Positions 25,421 to 36,272 are shown, counted from the stretch's first letter. The stretch is DNA of 64,000 nucleotides from Klenkia taihuensis (GCF_900112525.1 NZ_FOMD01000002.1:558001-622000); one strand, 5' to 3'. Translations and numbers: made by a program. Notes: generated from the sequence alone by a model not told the origin.

Positions 25421-27370
25421 GTGGCGCTGCCCCGCACCCGCGCGCTGACCGTCCTGCTGGTGGTCGGCTGGCTCGGGTGCGCCGGCGTGCAGCTGGCCCT
25501 GCGGGCCCTCGCCCCGGACCGGGTGGACGGCGTCGATGCGCTGCTGACGCTGGTCGCGCTCGCGCCGACCGTCCTGCTGGGCGCCCTGCTCGCCGTCCGC
25601 CGACCGGACAGCCCGGTGGGGCCCGCCCTGACCGCGCTGGCCGCGCTGCCGGCCCTGGCCTTCACCCTGCAGGCCGCCGGCGCGGTCGTCGGCGGCGACC
25701 TGGGTGCCGCGCTGTCCTCCGGTGGGTGGGTGCACCTCGTCACCGGGTTCGGCCTGCTGTGCCAGGTCTTCCCGGACGGGGTGCTGCCCGGGGCCCGGTG
25801 GCGCCTGCTGCCTGCGGCCTTCCTCGCCGTCGCCGTCTCCCTCCAGGTCGTGCTGGGGCTGGTCGGCGCCGGTGTCCTCCGGGTGCCCCCGGCGGTCCTG
25901 CTCCCCGGGTACCTCGCCCTGCTCCTCGCCCTGGCGGCCTCGGTCGCGCCGCTGGTGGTGCGCCACCGGCGGGGCCCGCCACGGGTGCGGCGGCAGGTGG
26001 GGTGGCTGGCGCTCGGGGCGAGCTCGGTGCCGGTGCTGCTGGCCGCCGGCTGGGGGGCGCAGCTGGCCGGGGTCCCGGCCGGGCCCGCCTACCTGCCGGT
26101 CCTGGCCGCGCTGCTGCTGGCGGTGCCCGCATCGGTGGCCGTGGCCGTGCTGCGCCACGACGTGCTCGACGTCGACCGGCTGCTCGGCCAGACGGCCGCG
26201 TGGCTGGCCACGGCCGTGACCGCGGCCGCGGTGTTCGCGGTCGGCGTGTGGGCCACCGTCCGGCTGGTCCCCGGCCAGGACACCGCGGCCGGCGCGGCCG
26301 CCGGTGCGTTCCTGGCCGCCGTCGGTCTGCTGCCGCTGCACCGCCGGGCGCTGGCCGTGGCCGGACGGGTGCTGGACCGGGAGCGGACGGTGCTGCACGC
26401 CCGGCTGCGGTCCTGGGTGCACGACGTGCGCGACGGCCGGGCGGACCCGGCCGGGGTCACCGCGGTGCTGCGCGCAGTGCTCGACGACCCGGACCTCGAC
26501 CTGCTGCTGCGGCTGCCCGGCGGGGACGGGTTGGTGACCCCCGGCGGCGCCTCGGCCGGGGAGCCGCCGGGCGGCGACCCGGGTCTGGTCCCGTTGCGCT
26601 CCCACGGGGTCGACGTCGGCGTGCTGCGCCTGGGCAGGGTGGGGACCCGGCGGCTGCGGGTGGCCCGGGAGGCGGTCCTCGAACTGGGCCTGCCGATCGA
26701 GCTGGCGCGCCTGCAGGTGGGTCTGCGGGCCGCGCTGACCGCGGTGCGGGACAGCCGCGCCCGGCTGGTCGGGGCGGCCGCGGCCGAGCGGGTCCGGCTG
26801 GAGCGCGACCTGCACGACGGGGCGCAGACGGACCTGCTGGCCATCGGGATGGCGCTGCGCCGGCTCGCCCGGACCGGTGACCTGCCAGCGGACGAGTCGG
26901 TGGAGCTGGACGCCGCGGTGCACGGCATCGAGCAGGTGGTCGCCGAGCTGCGGCGGCTGGCGCACGGCGTCCGGCCCGCCCGGCTCGACGACGGGTTGGT
27001 GGCCGCCGTCCGCGAGCTGGCCGCCGCCGGCCCCCTGCCGGTGGAGGTGGTCGCGGCGGGCCTGGACGGGGCCGGCCCGGCCGGCGCCGTCGACGAGGTC
27101 CGGACCACCACGGCCTACTTCGTCGTGGCCGAGGCCCTCGCGAACACCTACAAGCACGCGCGGGCCGACCGGGCGGCGGTGTGCATCGAGCACGTCGGCG
27201 GCCGGCTGCGCGTGCAGGTGCACGACGACGGCGTCGGCGGCGCCGGGGACGGCGGGACGGGAGGCGGGGCCGTGCTGCGGACCGTCCGCGACCGGGTGCT
27301 CGCGGTCGGCGGACGGCTCGCGGTGGACAGCCCCGCCGGTGCGGGCACGACCGTGACCGCGGAGCTGTGA
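25421..27370 (+). CDS. membrane sensor histidine kinase (NarL/HisKA_3 class)
   Basis: Two-component sensor of 649 residues. The N-terminal half (about 1-340) has some eight to nine membrane helices, starting ALTVLLVVGWLGCAG and ending near TAVTAAAVFAVGVW. A cytosolic GAF-like linker follows. The HisKA_3 phospho-acceptor region is ERVRLERDLHDGAQTDLLAI (His in RDLHDGAQ). The HATPase has N box AEALANTYKHARADRA, G1 box VQVHDDGVGG and a final GAGTTVTAEL. GTG 25421 is chosen as the first start leading straight into the first helix. The response regulator begins 3 nt after its stop. The signal is unknown; the multi-helix sensor suggests a membrane or lipophilic cue. Confidence 0.93.
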   Translation: MALPRTRALTVLLVVGWLGCAGVQLALRALAPDRVDGVDALLTLVALAPTVLLGALLAVRRPDSPVGPALTALAALPALAFTLQAAGAVVGGDLGAALSSGGWVHLVTGFGLLCQVFPDGVLPGARWRLLPAAFLAVAVSLQVVLGLVGAGVLRVPPAVLLPGYLALLLALAASVAPLVVRHRRGPPRVRRQVGWLALGASSVPVLLAAGWGAQLAGVPAGPAYLPVLAALLLAVPASVAVAVLRHDVLDVDRLLGQTAAWLATAVTAAAVFAVGVWATVRLVPGQDTAAGAAAGAFLAAVGLLPLHRRALAVAGRVLDRERTVLHARLRSWVHDVRDGRADPAGVTAVLRAVLDDPDLDLLLRLPGGDGLVTPGGASAGEPPGGDPGLVPLRSHGVDVGVLRLGRVGTRRLRVAREAVLELGLPIELARLQVGLRAALTAVRDSRARLVGAAAAERVRLERDLHDGAQTDLLAIGMALRRLARTGDLPADESVELDAAVHGIEQVVAELRRLAHGVRPARLDDGLVAAVRELAAAGPLPVEVVAAGLDGAGPAGAVDEVRTTTAYFVVAEALANTYKHARADRAAVCIEHVGGRLRVQVHDDGVGGAGDGGTGGGAVLRTVRDRVLAVGGRLAVDSPAGAGTTVTAEL

Positions 27371-27373
27371 ACC

Positions 27374-28030
27374 GTGCGCGTCCTCGTCGCCGAGGACTCC
27401 GCCCTGTTCCGGGCGGGGTTGGTCCGGCTGCTCGCCGACGCCGGCCACGAGGTCACCGCCGTCCCCGACGCCGATCGCCTGCGGGCCGCGCTGCCGCCCG
27501 GGCCGCGGCCGGTGGACCTGGTGGTGGCCGATGTCCGGATGCCTCCGTCGATGACCGACGACGGGATGCAGGCCGCCCGGGAGCTGCGCGCGCGGCACCC
27601 CGGGCTGCCGGTCCTGCTGCTGTCCCAGCACGTGGAGACCGGCCACGTCGCCGACCTCGTCGGTGAACCCGGGTTCGGCTACCTGCTCAAGGACCGGGTG
27701 CTGCACGAGGACGACTTCCTCGACGCGGTCGGCCGGGTGGCCCGGGGCGGGTCCGCCCTCGACCCGCTCGTCGTCGCCGCCCTGGTCCGGCCGCGCCGGG
27801 ACGACGACCCGCTGCACCGGCTCAGCCCGCGGGAGCGGGACGTGCTGGAGCTGGTGGCCCAGGGCCGGTCGAACGCAGCGGTGGCCTCGGCGCTGGTCCT
27901 CGCCGAGCGGACCGTGGAGACCCACATGCGGTCGATCTTCGACAAGCTGGGCCTGGTGGAGTCCCCCGGATCGCACCGGCGGGTGCTCGCGGTCCTGGCC
28001 CACCTGACGCGGACCGGCGGCGGTGGTTAG
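27374..28030 (+). CDS. LuxR/NarL-family response regulator
   Basis: DNA-binding response regulator of 218 residues paired with the upstream kinase. The receiver domain (1-125) has acidic pair VAEDSALFR, phospho-Asp in VVADVRMPP and Lys in YLLKDRV. The C-terminal LuxR HTH (about 150-210) has LSPRERDVLELVAQGRSNAA and ERTVETHMRSIFDKLGL. GTG start 3 nt after the kinase stop. Likely targets include the adjacent genes from 28040, but no shared operator was identified. Confidence 0.95.
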   Translation: MRVLVAEDSALFRAGLVRLLADAGHEVTAVPDADRLRAALPPGPRPVDLVVADVRMPPSMTDDGMQAARELRARHPGLPVLLLSQHVETGHVADLVGEPGFGYLLKDRVLHEDDFLDAVGRVARGGSALDPLVVAALVRPRRDDDPLHRLSPRERDVLELVAQGRSNAAVASALVLAERTVETHMRSIFDKLGLVESPGSHRRVLAVLAHLTRTGGGG

Positions 28031-28039
28031 CGTCGCGGG

Positions 28040-29320
28040 ATGGACGCAGGGGCGGGTACCGGTCGGCGGCGGCAGGACGAGGTCTACCGGGCCGGCGTGT
28101 ACGGCCGCCGTCCGCGGGTGCCCACGGTGCACACCGCGCTGGCCGAGGCGGCCCGGCGGAGGCTGACCGAGCGGGCGCTGGGCTACGTCGCCGGCGGCGC
28201 CGGCGGGGAGGCCACGGTGCGGGCCGACCGGGCCGCGTTCGACCGCTGGCAGGTGGTGCCGCGGGTGCTGCGCGACGTCAGCGCGCGGGACACCTCGGTC
28301 GAGCTGTTCGGCCGGCGGCTGCCCGCCCCGCTGCTGCTGGGCCCGGTGGGCGCGCTGGAGCTGGTGCACCGCGAGGCCGACCTGGCCGTCGCCCGGGCCG
28401 CGGCGGCCACCGGGATCCCGATGGTCTTCTCCAACCAGGCGTCGGTGCCGATGGAGACCACCGCCGCGGCGATGGGCGACTCCCCCCGGTGGGTGCAGCT
28501 GTACTGGTCGACCTCCGACGAGCTGGTCGAGAGCCTGCTGCACCGCGCCGAGGCCAGCGGCTGCGAGGCCGTCGTGGTCACCCTGGACACCACGATGCTG
28601 GGCTGGCGGCCCCGCGACCTGGACCTCGGCCACCTGCCCTTCGCCCTGGGCAAGGGCATCGCGCAGTACACCTCCGACCCGGTCTTCCGCCGGCTGGTCA
28701 CCGAGCGCGCCGCGGCGGCCGGGCCGCGTCCGCCGCAGCCCCGGCCGACCCTGGCCGCCGTCCGGGCGCTGGTCGGCATGGCGAAGGCCTGGCCCGGGTC
28801 GCTGGCCGACAACCTGCGCTCCCCGCTCCCCCGCGCCGCCGTCGAGACGTTCCTGGCCATCTACTCCCGGCCCTCGATCACCTGGGCCGACCTGGCCTGG
28901 CTGCGCTCCCGGACGTCGCTGCCGCTGGTGCTCAAGGGCGTGCTGCACCCCGACGACGCCCGCCAGGCCCTGGACGCCGGCGTGGACGGGCTGGTGGTCA
29001 GCACGCACGGCGGCCGCCAGGTGGACCGCTCGGTCGGCGCCCTGGACGCGCTGCCCGACGTGGTCGAGGCGGTCGGCGACCGGGTGCCGGTGCTGCTGGA
29101 CTCCGGCGTCCGCAGCGGCGCCGACGTGCTCGTGGCCACCGCGCTGGGCGCGCGGGCCTGCCTGCTGGGCCGCTCCTACGTCTACGGGCTGGGCCTGGCC
29201 GGGGAGGCCGGCGTCCGCCAGGTGGTCGAGGACGTCGTCGGCGAGTTCGACCTGACCCTCGGGCTGACCGGGCACACCGCGGTGGACCAGCTCTCCCCGG
29301 GCGTGCTGCGCCGGGCCTGA
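28040..29320 (+). CDS. FMN-dependent alpha-hydroxy-acid oxidase (lactate 2-monooxygenase-like)
   Basis: FMN TIM-barrel enzyme of 426 residues oxidising an L-2-hydroxy acid. Family landmarks are [20 protein letters not shown], the FMN region [56 protein letters not shown], and the catalytic His-Arg block STHGGRQVD where the usual Asn before His is Thr. The insertion around 205-265 and the overall length match lactate 2-monooxygenase better than lactate oxidase. Next genes are an amino-acid permease and an aldehyde dehydrogenase, so a small organic- or amino-acid catabolic group is plausible. Confidence 0.92.
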   Translation: MDAGAGTGRRRQDEVYRAGVYGRRPRVPTVHTALAEAARRRLTERALGYVAGGAGGEATVRADRAAFDRWQVVPRVLRDVSARDTSVELFGRRLPAPLLLGPVGALELVHREADLAVARAAAATGIPMVFSNQASVPMETTAAAMGDSPRWVQLYWSTSDELVESLLHRAEASGCEAVVVTLDTTMLGWRPRDLDLGHLPFALGKGIAQYTSDPVFRRLVTERAAAAGPRPPQPRPTLAAVRALVGMAKAWPGSLADNLRSPLPRAAVETFLAIYSRPSITWADLAWLRSRTSLPLVLKGVLHPDDARQALDAGVDGLVVSTHGGRQVDRSVGALDALPDVVEAVGDRVPVLLDSGVRSGADVLVATALGARACLLGRSYVYGLGLAGEAGVRQVVEDVVGEFDLTLGLTGHTAVDQLSPGVLRRA

Positions 29321-29334
29321 CCTACCGTGCGACG

Positions 29335-30726
29335 GTGACGTCCCAGCTGCTCCGCCGCAAACCGGTCTCGGCCGAGCCCGAGTCGGGCCTGGCCCGCAGC
29401 ATCGGCACCTTCGGCCTGATGGCGCTGGGCATCGGCGCCACCATCGGCACCGGCATCTTCTTCGTGCTCAGCACCGCGGTGCCCGAGGCGGGGCCCGCGG
29501 TCACGGTCGGGTTCGTGCTCGCCGCGGTCACCGCCGGGTTCACCGCGCTCTGCTACGCCGAGCTGGCCTCGGCGATCCCGGCGTCGGGCTCGTCGTACTC
29601 CTACGCCTACGCGACCCTGGGCGAGCTGGTCGCCTACGTCGTCGGCTGGTGCCTGGTGCTGGAGTACGCGGTCAGCTCGGCGGCGGTGAGCGTGGGCTGG
29701 TCGGAGTACCTGGACCAGCTGCTGCGCGACACCCTCGGCGTCACGATCCCCGACGCGCTGGCCGCCGCCCCCGGCGCCGGCGGCGTGGTCAACCTGCCCG
29801 CGCTGGTGCTGGTGGCGCTGTGCGCGCTGCTGCTGGTCCGGGGCGCCAGCGAGTCCACGACCGTGAACGCGGTGATGGTCGTGGTCAAGGTCGGCGTGCT
29901 GCTGCTGTTCGTCGTCCTCGCCCTGACCGGCTTCGACAGCGGCAACCTGACGCCGTTCGCCCCGCTGGGCGTGGCCGGGATCAGCGCTGCGGCGTCGTCG
30001 ATCTTCTTCTCCTTCATCGGCCTGGACGCCGTGTCCACCGCCGGGGAGGAGGTCCGCGATCCGCGGCGCACGCTGCCCCGGGCGGTGCTGGGCGCCCTGG
30101 CCGTGGTCACCGTGGTCTACCTGCTGGTCGCCTTCGCGGCGGTCGGCGCGCAGCCGGCCGGTGACTTCGAGGGCCAGACGGCGGGCCTGGCGGTCATCCT
30201 CGAGCGGGTCACCGGCGCGACCTGGCCGGCCGTGGTGCTGGCCGCCGGCGCCGTCGTCTCCATCTTCTCGGTGACGCTGGTGACGATGTACGGCCAGACC
30301 CGGATCCTCTACGCGATGAGCCGCGACGGCATGGTGCCGCGGGTGTTCTCCCGGCTGCACCCGCGCACCCGGGTGCCGGTGCGCGGCACGCTGCTGGTGG
30401 CGCTGTTCGTGGGCGCGCTGGCCGGGTTCCTGCCGCTGGACTTCCTGGTCGACCTGACCTCGATGGGCACCCTCGTCGCCTTCGCCGTCGTGTCGGTCGG
30501 CGTGCTCGTGCTGCGCCGCACCGACCCCGACCTGCCGCGGGGGTTCCGGGTGCCGGGCTACCCGGTGGTTCCGGTGCTGTCGGTGCTGTTCTGCCTCTAC
30601 CTGGTCGCCGGGCTGTCGGCCACGACCTTCCTGCTCTTCGCCGGCTGGCTCGCGCTGGCCGGGCTGGTCTACGTCGGCTACGCCCGCCGGCACTCGACCC
30701 TCCGGGACACGCCGAGCGGGGGTTGA
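29335..30726 (+). CDS. APC-superfamily amino acid permease
   Basis: Twelve-helix cationic/neutral amino-acid transporter of 463 residues (CAT/YfnA-like). The N-terminal helix-1 motif ALGIGATIGTGIFFVLSTAV, helix 2 CYAELASAIPASGSSYSYAY, helix 6 region FFSFIGLDAVSTAGEEVRDP, and the loop YAMSRDGMVPRVFSRLHPRT are all typical. GTG 29335 lies 14 nt after the upstream stop. The substrate cannot be set from sequence. Confidence 0.94.
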   Translation: MTSQLLRRKPVSAEPESGLARSIGTFGLMALGIGATIGTGIFFVLSTAVPEAGPAVTVGFVLAAVTAGFTALCYAELASAIPASGSSYSYAYATLGELVAYVVGWCLVLEYAVSSAAVSVGWSEYLDQLLRDTLGVTIPDALAAAPGAGGVVNLPALVLVALCALLLVRGASESTTVNAVMVVVKVGVLLLFVVLALTGFDSGNLTPFAPLGVAGISAAASSIFFSFIGLDAVSTAGEEVRDPRRTLPRAVLGALAVVTVVYLLVAFAAVGAQPAGDFEGQTAGLAVILERVTGATWPAVVLAAGAVVSIFSVTLVTMYGQTRILYAMSRDGMVPRVFSRLHPRTRVPVRGTLLVALFVGALAGFLPLDFLVDLTSMGTLVAFAVVSVGVLVLRRTDPDLPRGFRVPGYPVVPVLSVLFCLYLVAGLSATTFLLFAGWLALAGLVYVGYARRHSTLRDTPSGG

Positions 30727-30891
30727 CGCCCGCGAGTGGCCTGGGTCACAGTGGTCGTGGGCGGGGCAGCCGGCGAAGAGATGGCTCCTCAGCACCACCG
30801 ACGGAGACCGACCAACGCGGCCAGACCGCCAGGACCGGCGCCCCGCCCCACAGCCCACCACCCGGCCGCAGCCCGGCCTAGGGTGGCCCGC

Positions 30892-32358
30892 GTGACCTCC
30901 AGCGTGCGCCTGACCGGCATCGAGTCCCCCGTCCCCACCGGCCTGTTCATCGGTGGGCAGTGGCGGGCGGCGTCCTCGGGGGCGACCTTCGACGTGCTGG
31001 ACCCGGCCGACGGCTCGCTGCTCGCCCAGGTCGCCGACGGCACGACCGACGACGTCACCGCCGCCGTGGACGCCGCCTCGGCCGCGCTGCCCGGGTTCGC
31101 CGCCACCCCGCCCCGGCAGCGCTCGGAGATGCTGCGCCGGGCGTTCCAGATCCTCACCGACCGGGCCGAGGAGTTCGCCCGGCTGATGAGCCTGGAGAAC
31201 GGCAAGGCACTGCCCGACGCCAAGGCCGAGCTGACCTACGCCGCGGAGTTCTTCCGCTGGTTCGCCGAGGAGGCCGTGCGCATCGACGGCGACTACCGGG
31301 TCGCCCCGGCCGGCGGCACCCGCACCGTGGTCACCCACCAGCCGGTCGGGGTCTGCCTGCTGGTGACCCCGTGGAACTTCCCCGCCGCGATGCTCACCCG
31401 CAAGCTCGGCCCGGCCATCGCCGCCGGCTGCACCAGCGTGGTCAAGCCCGCCGAGGACACCCCGCTCACCGCCCTGCTGCTCGCCCAGGTCCTCGCCGAG
31501 GCCGGGGTGCCCGACGGCGTGGTCAACGTCGTCCCCACGATGGACGCCGAGGAGGTCGTGGCCACCGCGATGGCCGACCCGCGGCTGCGCAAGATCAGCT
31601 TCACCGGGTCCACCGAGGTCGGGAAGATCCTGCTCAAGCAGGCCGCCGACCAGGTGCTGGTCTCCTCGATGGAGCTCGGCGGCAACGCCCCGTTCGTGGT
31701 GTGCGACGACGCCGACCTCGACGCCGCGGTCGACGGCGCGATGCTGGCCAAGATGCGCAACGGCGGCGAGGCGTGCACCGCGGCCAACCGGTTCTACGTG
31801 CAGGCCCCGGTCGCCGAGGCCTTCGCCGGCAAGCTGGCGGAGCGGATGGCGGCGATGACCAGCGGCCGCGGCACCGACGAGGGCGTCACCCTCGGCCCGC
31901 TGGTCAACGAGGAGACCGTCGCCAAGGTCGACCGCATCGTCACCGGCACCGTCGACGCGGGCGCGCGCGTGCTCACCGGCGGCACCCGGCCGCAGGGCCC
32001 GGGCTTCTTCTACCCGCCCACCGTCCTCGTCGACGTCCCCGAGGGCGCCCCGGCGCTGACCGAGGAGACCTTCGGCCCGGTCGCCCCCATCACCACCTTC
32101 GACACCGACGAGCAGGCCCTCGCACTGGCCAACGCCACCCCGTTCGGCCTGGTCGCCTACGTCTACACCGGCGACCTGGCCCGCGGCCTGCGCCTGGCCG
32201 AGGCCCTGGAGTCGGGCATGGTCGGCCTCAACCGCGGCGTGGTCTCCGACCCGGCGGCCCCCTTCGGCGGGGTCAAGCAGTCGGGGCTGGGCCGCGAGGG
32301 CGGGCACGAGGGCATCGGGGAGTACCTGACGACGAAGTACGTCAGCTTCCCGCTGTGA
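30892..32358 (+). CDS. NAD(P)-dependent aldehyde dehydrogenase, succinate-semialdehyde dehydrogenase type
   Basis: Cytosolic ALDH of 488 residues. Landmarks are the cofactor motif VTPWNFPAAMLTRKLGPAIA, ISFTGSTEVGK, the catalytic Glu in SSMELGGNAPFVV, the catalytic Cys in NGGEACTAANRFYV, and EETFGPVAPITTF. The closest family by length and motifs is GabD-like succinate-semialdehyde dehydrogenase, which would fit GABA use with the upstream permease. The GTG at 30892 follows GGGTGG and leads directly into the ALDH N-terminus. No GABA transaminase gene lies nearby, so the link is not certain. Confidence 0.92.
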   Translation: MTSSVRLTGIESPVPTGLFIGGQWRAASSGATFDVLDPADGSLLAQVADGTTDDVTAAVDAASAALPGFAATPPRQRSEMLRRAFQILTDRAEEFARLMSLENGKALPDAKAELTYAAEFFRWFAEEAVRIDGDYRVAPAGGTRTVVTHQPVGVCLLVTPWNFPAAMLTRKLGPAIAAGCTSVVKPAEDTPLTALLLAQVLAEAGVPDGVVNVVPTMDAEEVVATAMADPRLRKISFTGSTEVGKILLKQAADQVLVSSMELGGNAPFVVCDDADLDAAVDGAMLAKMRNGGEACTAANRFYVQAPVAEAFAGKLAERMAAMTSGRGTDEGVTLGPLVNEETVAKVDRIVTGTVDAGARVLTGGTRPQGPGFFYPPTVLVDVPEGAPALTEETFGPVAPITTFDTDEQALALANATPFGLVAYVYTGDLARGLRLAEALESGMVGLNRGVVSDPAAPFGGVKQSGLGREGGHEGIGEYLTTKYVSFPL

Positions 32359-32378
32359 TTCCACGGCGGAAGGCCCAC

Positions 32379-32396
32379 GTGTGACCGGGATCACAC
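32379..32396. promoter_or_regulatory. CRP/GlxR-like palindrome at the ROK gene start
   Basis: GTGTGA-N6-TCACAC, a perfect 18-bp palindrome containing the exact CRP-family core TGTGA-N6-TCACA (32380-32395). It begins 21 nt after the aldehyde-dehydrogenase stop and covers the assumed ROK start codon. Actinobacterial CRP/GlxR proteins use this core. Role inferred. Confidence 0.6.
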
Positions 32397-33524
32397 AACT
32401 GGCCGAGGCGGACAGCGCCGGCCAGGTGGCCCGGCACGTGCTGCGCTTCGGCCCGGTGCCGCGCGGCGCCGTCGCCCGCGCGCTGGGCCTGTCCGCCGGC
32501 AGCCTCACCCGGCTGGGCTCGGCGCTGCTGGACGCCGGGGTGCTGGTGGAGACCGACCCGGTCACCGACCCGGTCACCCGCCGTCCCACCCGGCCGCTGG
32601 ACGTCGCCCTGGACGCGCACCGCGTCCTGGGCGTTGCACTGGCCGCCGGGTCGGCGTGGGGCGTGGTCACCGACCTGCGGGCCGGGGTGCGGGGCCGGGC
32701 CTGCGTGTCGCTGACCGGGGCGACGCCGGAGGCGGTGCTGGACGCCGTCGCCGCGCTGGCCGGCGAGCTGGGTGTGCCGCGGCCGGACGCGGTGGGCCTG
32801 GCGGTCGACGGCCAGGTGGACGCCGCGGGCCGGGTGCAGGCCGACGTGCTGGGCCGCCGTCCGCCGGTGGACCTGGCCGGGCCGCTGCGGGAGGCGACCG
32901 GGGCGGAGGTCGTCGTCCGGGACGAGCTGACCTGCGCCACCCGCACCGAGCACTGGACGGGCCTGGGCCGCGAATACACCGGCTTCGCGGTGCTGGCGCT
33001 GGGCGCCGGCGTCGGGCACGGCCTGGTGGTGGCCGACCGGGTGGTCGACAGCCCCGACGCCGGGCTGCAGCCGCTGGGTCACCTGCCGCTGGAGGCGACC
33101 GGCCCGCGGTGCCCGCGCGGGCACCGCGGCTGCGTCACCGCCCTGCTGGGCACCCCGGCGCTGCTGGCCGCCGCACAGGTGGCCACCGGGCTGCCCACCA
33201 CCTGGTCCGAGCTGCTCGCCGACGCCGTGGACGGCGACCGGCGGGCGCGGCAGGTGCTCGACGACGCCGCCGCCCACCTGGGCCGGCTGGTCGCGCTGGT
33301 CGCCGGGGTGACCGGGGTGGACCAGGTGCTGCTGGTCGGCGAGGGCGCCGACCTCGCCGTGGTGGGCCACGACGCGCTGCGCGCGGCGCTGGACGACCAC
33401 CGGGACCCGCGGGCGCGCCCGGTCGAGCTGACGGTGCGCGACCACGACCCGCACGACTGGGCGCGCGGGGCCGCGGGGGCGGCGGCGCAGGCGTTCGCCA
33501 CCGGCCCCCGCTGGCTGGCGGGGG

Positions 33525-33535
<11 letters not shown>
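32381..33535 (+). CDS. ROK-family protein (NagC/Mlc-like regulator or kinase)
   Basis: ROK protein of 384 residues. The N-terminal 70 residues are a winged HTH (VARHVLRFGPVPRGAVARAL, LSAGSLTRLGSALLDAGVL), so it is a regulator rather than a bare sugar kinase. The ROK fold follows, with a catalytic-region VVVRDELTCATRTEHW and the ROK zinc cluster near CPRGHRGC (Cys-His-Cys; the usual CxCG spacing is altered). GTG 32381 lies inside a CRP-like palindrome; GTGs at 32426 and 32438 are alternatives, but they would cut into the HTH. It is convergent with, and overlaps by 11 nt, an MsiK-like sugar ATPase, consistent with sugar-related control. Confidence 0.88.
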
Positions 33536-34616
<1,081 letters not shown>

Positions 34617-34767
34617 CGTCGGCGGTCCTTCCTCGCAGCTCGGCGTGACCGTGGCGCCGGTCACGCCGAGCAAGGTAGCCGGGGTCCGGGGCCCCCGCCG
34701 GGGCCTGCCGATGGCCGCCTGGCCGCGGAGCTTCCGCCGCGGAAGTCCCACCGTGCCGGGGAAAGAC

Positions 34768-34802
34768 ACCGGCCCCGCACTCGCGAGGAGTGCGGGGCCG
34801 GT
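34768..34802 (-). terminator. strong intrinsic terminator after the tRNA-Arg/tRNA-Ser unit
   Basis: Perfect 15-bp stem (34768-34782 with 34788-34802) and 5-nt loop. On the minus strand it is followed by TGTCTTT, a U-rich tail, and it lies 18 nt past the 3' end of tRNA-Arg. Confidence 0.88.
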
Positions 34803-34820
34803 GGCTGTCTCAACCTGACG

Positions 34821-34893
34821 TGCACCCGAAGGGATTCGAACCCCTAACCTTCTGATCCGTAGTCAGATGCTCTATCCGTTGAGCTACGGGTGC
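34821..34893 (-). tRNA. tRNA-Arg (anticodon ACG)
   Basis: 73-nt tRNA without encoded CCA. Acceptor GCACCCG/CGGGTGC, anticodon stem TCTGA/TCAGA around loop CTACGGA (ACG), T arm AGGGG-TTCGAAT-CCCTT with a minor wobble. It is the TadA substrate. Confidence 0.96.
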
Positions 34894-34914
34894 GTGCTGT
34901 GTGCAGTTGTTGCG

Positions 34915-35004
34915 CGGAGGCTCCGGGATTTGAACCCGGGATGGGGGATTACCCCAAACCGCATTAGCAGTGCGGCGCCATAGACCGGACTAGGCGAAGC
35001 CTCC
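34915..35004 (-). tRNA. tRNA-Ser (anticodon GCT)
   Basis: 90-nt class II tRNA. Acceptor GGAGGCT/AGCCTCC, anticodon stem CCGCA/TGCGG around loop CTGCTAA (GCT), long variable arm, T arm CCGGG-TTCAAAT-CCCGG. It reads AGC/AGU and lies 21 nt upstream of tRNA-Arg on the same strand, so they are probably co-transcribed. Confidence 0.96.
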
Positions 35005-35078
35005 CGGGATCCGAGTTCCCCCGGAACCACCGAGGAGGAAGGCTACCAGCGCTCCTCCCCGGTGGCGCCAGGGGGGTC

Positions 35079-36272
35079 TCAGGCCGCGGCCGGGACCGCG
35101 GCGGGCACCCGCCGTCCGGGCACGAGCGTGACGACGACCGCCAGCGCGGTCATGCCCGCGGCCAGCAGCAGGGCGCCGTCCACGCCGTAGCCGGTCTCCA
35201 CCACCGCGCCGCCGATGGCCGCACCGATGGCCGAGGCGCCGAAGGCGACGGTGGACAGCCAGGTGAAGGCCTCGGTGGTGGCGTCGGCCGGGGCGATGGA
35301 GCCCACCAGCGAGCTCTGCACGGTCAGCGTCGGGGCGATCGCGGTGCCGCCCAGGAACAGCAGCGCACCCAGCAGCAGCGGCGAGGAGACGGCGGCCAGC
35401 GGGAGCATGCCGATCGTCGTCCCCAGCAGACCCCAGCGGTAGAGCCGCGGCAGCGACGCCGAGACGACCCGCGCGCCGAACCACAGCCCCCCGGCGACCG
35501 AGCCCAGCGACCACACGGCCAGCAGGACGCCGGACAGGCCGGGCGAGCCGGCGGCGTCGGCGAACGCCGGGACGGCGACCTCGACGGCCCCGAAGCCGAG
35601 CATCAGCGCGGTGCCCGAGACCAGCACCCGGGGCATGCCGGGGACGGTGACGGTGGCGAACAGGCTCCTGTGCACCTGGGGTGCCGGCCGCCAGGCGCGC
35701 ATGGCGCCGGAGAAGGACAGGCCCAGGGTGCCGACGACGGTGAGCACCCCGGCCAGCGCGATCGCCGCCACGGGGCTGGCCAGCAGGGTCACCGCGGCGA
35801 CCGTGGTGGGGCCGGCGACGAAGACCAGCTCGGTGGTGGTGGCGTCGAGGGCGAAGGCGGTCGGGCGCACCCGCGGGTCGACCCGCGACCACAGCGCCCG
35901 GACCGTGCCGCTGACCAGCGGGGTCGACAGGCCGGCCGCGGCCGAGGCGGCGATGATCGCCGGCGCCCAGGAGGTGGAGAGCACGACGCCGGCCAGCAGC
36001 ACCAGCAGCAGCGGGTAGCTGATCGCCTGGGTGAGCAGCACCAGCCGGGGCCCGCGGCGGTCGGCCACCCGGCCCAGCACCGGGGCCATCACGGCCATCG
36101 CGATGCCGTAGGTGGCCGACGCCAGGCCGGCGACGGCGTAGGACCCGGTCTGCTGCTGCACCAGGAGCAGCAGCGCCAGGGGGACCATGGCGGACGGCAA
36201 CCGGCCGGCGAAGCCGGCGACGAGCAGCACCGGCGCGGAGGGCAGCCGCCACACGGTGAGGTAGGAACGCAC
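35079..36272 (-). CDS. MFS transporter, 12 helices
   Basis: Major-facilitator protein of about 397 residues. The conserved loop motif between helices 2 and 3 reads LGRVADRRGPRLVLL; helices are evident throughout, e.g. VAGFAGRLPSAMVPLALLLL and GVLLAVWSLGSVAGGLWFG. The closest type is the YcaD/BsrA-like exporter group, but substrate cannot be assigned. GTG 36272 (start VRSYLTVWRL) is preferred; an in-frame GTG at 36335 would add 21 residues without MFS character. It is divergent from the CGNR gene. Confidence 0.88.
   Translation of the reverse strand: MRSYLTVWRLPSAPVLLVAGFAGRLPSAMVPLALLLLVQQQTGSYAVAGLASATYGIAMAVMAPVLGRVADRRGPRLVLLTQAISYPLLLVLLAGVVLSTSWAPAIIAASAAAGLSTPLVSGTVRALWSRVDPRVRPTAFALDATTTELVFVAGPTTVAAVTLLASPVAAIALAGVLTVVGTLGLSFSGAMRAWRPAPQVHRSLFATVTVPGMPRVLVSGTALMLGFGAVEVAVPAFADAAGSPGLSGVLLAVWSLGSVAGGLWFGARVVSASLPRLYRWGLLGTTIGMLPLAAVSSPLLLGALLFLGGTAIAPTLTVQSSLVGSIAPADATTEAFTWLSTVAFGASAIGAAIGGAVVETGYGVDGALLLAAGMTALAVVVTLVPGRRVPAAVPAAA

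Noticed and set aside
24395-29275. Minus-strand open frame of 1,626 codons across the two-component genes
   Set aside because: Its sequence is His/Gln/Arg/Pro/Gly-rich shadow code; the plus strand carries kinase, regulator and oxidase with intact motifs.
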